Of a DNA stretch of 37,960 nucleotides, positions 34,905 to 37,960 are shown in pieces. The notes under the pieces were generated by a model. It saw only the letters and a program-made list of their open reading frames with translations. It was not told where the DNA came from and ran no database searches. The position numbers and the translations under genes are program-made. The stretch covers positions 1 to 37,960 of the forward strand of contig JAUVYH010000007.1 of the NCBI GenBank assembly GCA_030603165.1. Direction: 5' to 3'. Source of the stretch: Fidelibacterota bacterium (GTDB lineage Bacteria > Fidelibacterota > UBA2242). The number at the start of each line of letters is the position of its first letter. The first letter of the stretch is position 1.

Positions 34905-36019
34905 TATGAAAATCCTATCGGTAAACCAAATGTCTTTGCATTATATTTTTTAAAATCAAAACCGTATTTTTTAAAAACGGTGATATCTGTAGTTGTTACA
35001 AGCGTCTGGTTTTGTTTTCCAATCTCTTTCAGTATATTCATACAATGGGTTACATCTAACATTGCAAACAAATCATCCAGCAGGAATATAACTTTCTCAT
35101 TAAGGTTCTTCTCAATATAAATACCCTCTGAAATCTTCAGCGAAACCAGAAGAATTTTTTGTTCACCATGAGATCCTGTAAAACGAATATCTCTGTCACC
35201 AAATAATAACAAAATATGATCCAGATGGGGACCGGTTCCAGTGCGCCCAAATAATATATCTTTTTCAAATTTATCTACCAGCTTTTCTCTAAATACGTTT
35301 TTAAAAACCTCCAAATCAACATTAATATTTGGATTTATCTTTACTGAAACATCTATATTGAAATGTGATATTTTTTGGAAAACTTCTTTTAGTACAGTGT
35401 TAAAGGACTCTATACATTCACTTCTTTTTCTTTGAATTATGTAAGCATAATCTATTAAAATTTCGTCAATCGTCTCTATATATTTATCATATTTGTTTAT
35501 TTTTTGTTCTCTATATTTATTAAGCAAAATATTTCTTTGATATATACGCTTCTTATATTCCATTAAAGCTATAAGGTATTCTTTATTAATCTGTGCTAAA
35601 ATACGATCGATAAAATTTCTTCTGATTAACGGACCGCCATCCGTGATTTTTTGTGTTCCGGGAGATAATATAATTACCGGAATTTTGCCAATTATATCTG
35701 TTTTTCTCTTTAATTCGTTTTTGTTCAGAAAAACTTTTTTACCCTCATATTTTGAATAGTTTAAGTTTACAGAAATGTCAGTTTTCTTTGAATTGGTAAA
35801 TTGCCCAAAAATTTGGAAATAATCCTGTTTATATTTAATAACATCAGTATCGTTACCGGCACGGAAACTTTTAGTCAATGATAAAAAATGGATTGCTTCT
35901 AACAGAGTTGTCTTGCCTGTTCCGTTATCACCATAAATTATATTCAGATTATCATTAAATTCAAAAAACCCATTGTCATAATTTCTGAAATAATTCAGTT
36001 TTAGCGTTTTTAATTTCAT
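34904..36019 (-). CDS. recF: DNA replication/repair protein RecF
   Basis: SMC-like ATPase that helps load RecA at gaps and stalled forks with RecO and RecR. Walker A is GDNGTGKT at 30-37, the ABC-type signature is TGSHGEQKILLVSLKI and Walker B is KVIFLLDDLFAMLD. The N-terminal block LKTLKLNYFRNYDNGFFEF is typical. The length of 371 residues matches the family. It begins 62 bp after dnaN and runs into dciA without a gap, consistent with the classical dnaN-recF-gyrB order. Confidence 0.96.
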
Positions 36020-36081
36020 AAAAATTGTAAACTTTTTTCGGTTTATCTAAATATATCAGATAAGAAAAAAATCTGTGTCTA

Positions 36082-37197
36082 TTATTCATTCAATCGTATT
36101 GGCATTATAAGCATGGTAAATTCTTCGTTTTCACCTTGCTGATCAGGTAAAACGAGACAAGCGCTTATTGCGGATTTTAATTTTAATATCACTTTTTCCG
36201 TATCTATGTTTCGTAGAATTTCTTTGAAATATTCTGCGTTATAACCAATAACCATTTCATCACCACTATACTCAGCTTCCAATTCTTCATCGGCGGATGT
36301 TCTTGACTCCGGGTTCATCGTTGATATTTTTGATAGTTCTTTACTAACAGAAAGAGATATCTGATGGGTGGTCTTATTTGAAAAAATAATTACACGTCTT
36401 AACGTCGCAAGCAGATGATTTACATCAGTAATAACTATTTTATCATTATCTTTTGGAATAACGCTCATAAAATCCGGAAAATGTTCATCAATAATCCTTG
36501 AATATATTACCGTAGAGTCTAATTCAACTTTTATATGGTTTTCGCTAATCGAAAGCAATGTGGCGCCTTCATTGTCAAGATATCCCAATAATAAATTTAA
36601 AAATTTTGTTGGAATTATTACATCGCCTTCAAATTCATTGCTATTGCAGTCTTTTCTGATTATACATACAAGTCTGTGTCCATCGGTTGATACAGCACTT
36701 ATTTCATTGTGTTTAATCTGAAATAAAACTCCCATAAGCGCTGGTTTTATTTCATCTTTACTGACTGAAACCAGTGTTTTTTGGATCATTCGTCTCAAAA
36801 TAGTATTTTCTATTTCGATGTTATTGAAATTAGTTATTTTTGGGACAGATGGAAATTCGTCCCCCGGACGCCCCATTATCTCAAAAATTCCTTTACCGGA
36901 TTTTAATATTACACTTCCTTCTTCAGTTGCTGTAATATTAATATCACCTTCTTCGGCTTCATTAACTATATCTAAAATAATCCTGGTAGGTATTGCAACA
37001 GATCCATTTTCAGATTCGTTGATATCCAGTATTGTATTCATTGTAATTTCAATATCGGATGATCTGAGAGATAGATGACTATCATTAACCTCAAAAAGGA
37101 TACTATTTAAGATTGGCATAGTCGATCGAGTAGGTGAAACTTTTGATATTTTCTGAATGTGTGTAAGGAGGATATTTTTATCGACGGATAATTGCAT
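36082..37197 (-). CDS. dnaN: DNA polymerase III beta subunit (sliding clamp)
   Basis: Ring-shaped processivity factor, three topologically equal domains per monomer, 371 residues. Family features: MQLSVDKNILLTHIQKISKVSPTRSTMPIL at the start, SGKGIFEIMGRPGDEFPSVPKI in domain 1, KPALMGVLFQIKHNEISAVSTDGHRLVCI in domain 2 and the C-terminal MLIMPIRLNE, whose PIR contributes to the partner-binding pocket. AAGGAG lies nine bases before the ATG and a good promoter precedes it. It is the first gene of the core operon. dnaA, its usual upstream neighbour, is not in the window: an IS element begins about 290 bp upstream. Confidence 0.97.
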   Translation of the reverse strand: MQLSVDKNILLTHIQKISKVSPTRSTMPILNSILFEVNDSHLSLRSSDIEITMNTILDINESENGSVAIPTRIILDIVNEAEEGDINITATEEGSVILKSGKGIFEIMGRPGDEFPSVPKITNFNNIEIENTILRRMIQKTLVSVSKDEIKPALMGVLFQIKHNEISAVSTDGHRLVCIIRKDCNSNEFEGDVIIPTKFLNLLLGYLDNEGATLLSISENHIKVELDSTVIYSRIIDEHFPDFMSVIPKDNDKIVITDVNHLLATLRRVIIFSNKTTHQISLSVSKELSKISTMNPESRTSADEELEAEYSGDEMVIGYNAEYFKEILRNIDTEKVILKLKSAISACLVLPDQQGENEEFTMLIMPIRLNE

Positions 37198-37235
37198 TTT
37201 TTAGTACTCCTTTCAAAATATTTTCACAACGGGTA

Positions 37236-37264
37236 ATTTTACCAAAATATAGGTATTTTTACAA
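37236..37264 (-). promoter_or_regulatory. Candidate promoter of the dnaN operon
   Basis: On the minus strand TTGTAA and TAAAAT are separated by 17 bp, with the -10 about 38 bp before the dnaN ATG. A separate promoter fits the apparent absence of dnaA directly upstream. Confidence 0.5.
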
Positions 37265-37365
37265 GACATTTTAACGCATAAAAACAGATATTATTAAAAG
37301 GGTATTCCACTCGAATCAGGTATCTATTTTCTAATTGTGAAATCCGGTCAAAAGGTTCTATCCTG

Positions 37366-37485
37366 TTTAATTCATAAATCTTGCCGGACATACCTTTAAG
37401 CCTCTAAGAATTAATAAAATATAGATATTGAAATGTACAAAATAAATCAAAAATTTATACCTTCCCTTTTTATCTTTATTTTTAT
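37366..37485. repeat. Intergenic repeat, copy C, truncated by an IS element
   Basis: Begins tttaattcataaatc like copies A and B, lacks the CCCTTCGGG hairpin part, then follows the AT-rich core to tttatttttat. At 37486 it diverges where the IS200/IS605 left end starts. The gtgtctt... tail is not seen within the window. Confidence 0.75.
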
Positions 37486-37506
37486 CTGAAAAGGCAAAGA
37501 ATACCC

Positions 37507-37520
37507 CGCTGCTTGCAGCG
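37507..37520. other. Left-end hairpin of the IS200/IS605 element
   Basis: CGCTGC-TT-GCAGCG, a perfect 6-bp stem with a 2-nt loop, 48 bp before the tnpA ATG. Y1 transposases recognise such subterminal hairpins as single-stranded DNA. Confidence 0.7.
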
Positions 37521-37567
37521 ATTGGGATGAATTTGCCAAATTTAGAGCAAGGCTGTAACTTTCCAAT

Positions 37568-37960
37568 ATGGAATTAAAGTTTGCAAGTCATTGTTCTTAT
37601 CAAATTCGTTATCACATGGTGATGTGTTTGAAATATCGGAAATTACTGCTCCGGCAGAAAGATTATATAGACAGTTTAAGAATCATATTGCAAGAGATAG
37701 GAGAGAGGTATTGGTTTGAGTTTGATGAGATAGGAACAGATGGAGACCATGTACATGTTTTTGTAGGAGCCGCGCCAAAGTGGGCCCCTTCAAGAATAAT
37801 GCAGGTTATCAAAAGCATAAGTGCACGGCAGATGTTTTCAGAATATCCAGCATTGAGGAAACAATTATGGGGAGGAGAGTACTGGAGCGATGGAGGATAT
37901 ATAGGTACAGTAGGAGAGGGAACCACCGAATCTATAGTCAGGAAATACATACAAGAGCAA
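37568..37960 (+). CDS. tnpA: IS200/IS605 family transposase TnpA (partial, 3' end beyond the window)
   Basis: HUH Y1 single-strand transposase, missing from the ORF track because no stop occurs before the window ends. 131 codons are present: MELKFASHCSYQIRYHMV at the start, the HUH motif DHVHVFVG with His61 and His63, then WAPSRIMQVIKSISARQ, LWGGEYWSDGGYIGTVG with the probable catalytic Tyr at about 111, and ESIVRKYIQEQ. Typical length is 130-155 residues, so only a few C-terminal residues are missing. It is intact as far as it can be seen, so the copy may be active. Confidence 0.92.
   Translation, partial: MELKFASHCSYQIRYHMVMCLKYRKLLLRQKDYIDSLRIILQEIGERYWFEFDEIGTDGDHVHVFVGAAPKWAPSRIMQVIKSISARQMFSEYPALRKQLWGGEYWSDGGYIGTVGEGTTESIVRKYIQEQ

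Larger units (their letters stand above)
37486..37960 (+). mobile_element. IS200/IS605-family element, left end and most of tnpA (runs off the window)
   Basis: The left boundary is placed at 37486, where repeat copy C stops matching copies A and B after TTTAT. A subterminal perfect hairpin (CGCTGCTTGCAGCG) and the following gggatgaatttgcc are typical of IS200/IS605 left ends. The transposase gene starts 82 bp in. The right end lies outside the window, so it is unknown whether tnpB or an omega RNA is present. Confidence 0.8.

Noticed and set aside
37198-37365. Possible origin of replication upstream of dnaN
   Set aside because: The gap is AT-rich, but I find no cluster of TTATCCACA-type DnaA boxes on either strand and no dnaA gene, so oriC cannot be supported here.

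Overview
The window reads as a chromosomal segment of a Gram-negative (diderm) bacterium of moderately low GC, most likely an uncultured member of the FCB superphylum or a Calditrichota/KSB1/Marinimicrobia-like lineage. The supporting signs are an S46 dipeptidyl-peptidase, lamin-tail/CARDB surface proteins with a CHU_C/FlgD-like C-terminus, LPP20 lipoproteins, CoaX and a dnaN-recF-dciA-gyrB-gyrA block. The exact phylum is not resolved. Several promoters match the ordinary sigma70 pattern (TTGACA-17-TAAAAT) rather than the Bacteroidota pattern. No rRNA, tRNA or CRISPR array was seen.

Layout. 1-1.4 kb: two orphan hypothetical genes; the first lacks a start codon and looks 5'-truncated. 1.4-5.1 kb: a nitrilase-family amidase, a Ca2+/Na+ antiporter, a TPR protein and an O6-alkylguanine-DNA alkyltransferase; the antiporter-TPR pair lies between two direct copies of a ~190-bp intergenic repeat. 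5.2-9.4 kb: a secreted protein with a sugar-binding-like fold and a glycosidase-like helical half, followed at once by a lipoprotein that joins HEAT repeats to a cyclophilin domain. 9.4-14.4 kb (minus strand): DjlA-like co-chaperone, S46 peptidase, biotin ligase, CoaX and a small membrane protein, probably one operon. 14.5-21.2 kb: a 1934-residue exported protein made of seven ~275-residue lamin-tail(+CARDB) modules, with a small barrel-like exported protein downstream. 21.3-27.3 kb: a five-gene plus-strand cell-envelope cluster (FlgT-like, DUF6175-like and LPP20 proteins). 27.35-28.2 kb: a REP-associated tyrosine transposase between two REP copies. 28.3-37.2 kb: the minus-strand core operon dnaN-recF-dciA-gyrB-gyrA-yggS-divIVA-PNP homologue. 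37.5-37.96 kb: the left part of an IS200/IS605 element, cut by the window edge, inserted into a third copy of the intergenic repeat.

How the parts fit together. The core operon supplies replication and supercoiling proteins (clamp, RecF, helicase loader, gyrase) together with PLP homeostasis and a DivIVA-like scaffold. The rest is weighted to the envelope and outside: exported peptidase, carbohydrate-active-like protein, giant modular surface protein and a set of periplasmic/outer-membrane lipoproteins. The main points for follow-up are the uncharacterised FlgT/LPP20/DUF6175 cluster, the modular giant protein with its recent tandem duplication and operator-like palindrome, two genes (gyrB and the HEAT-cyclophilin lipoprotein) with no canonical start codon, a purine-nucleoside-phosphorylase homologue that has lost its active site, and the REP/RAYT unit.
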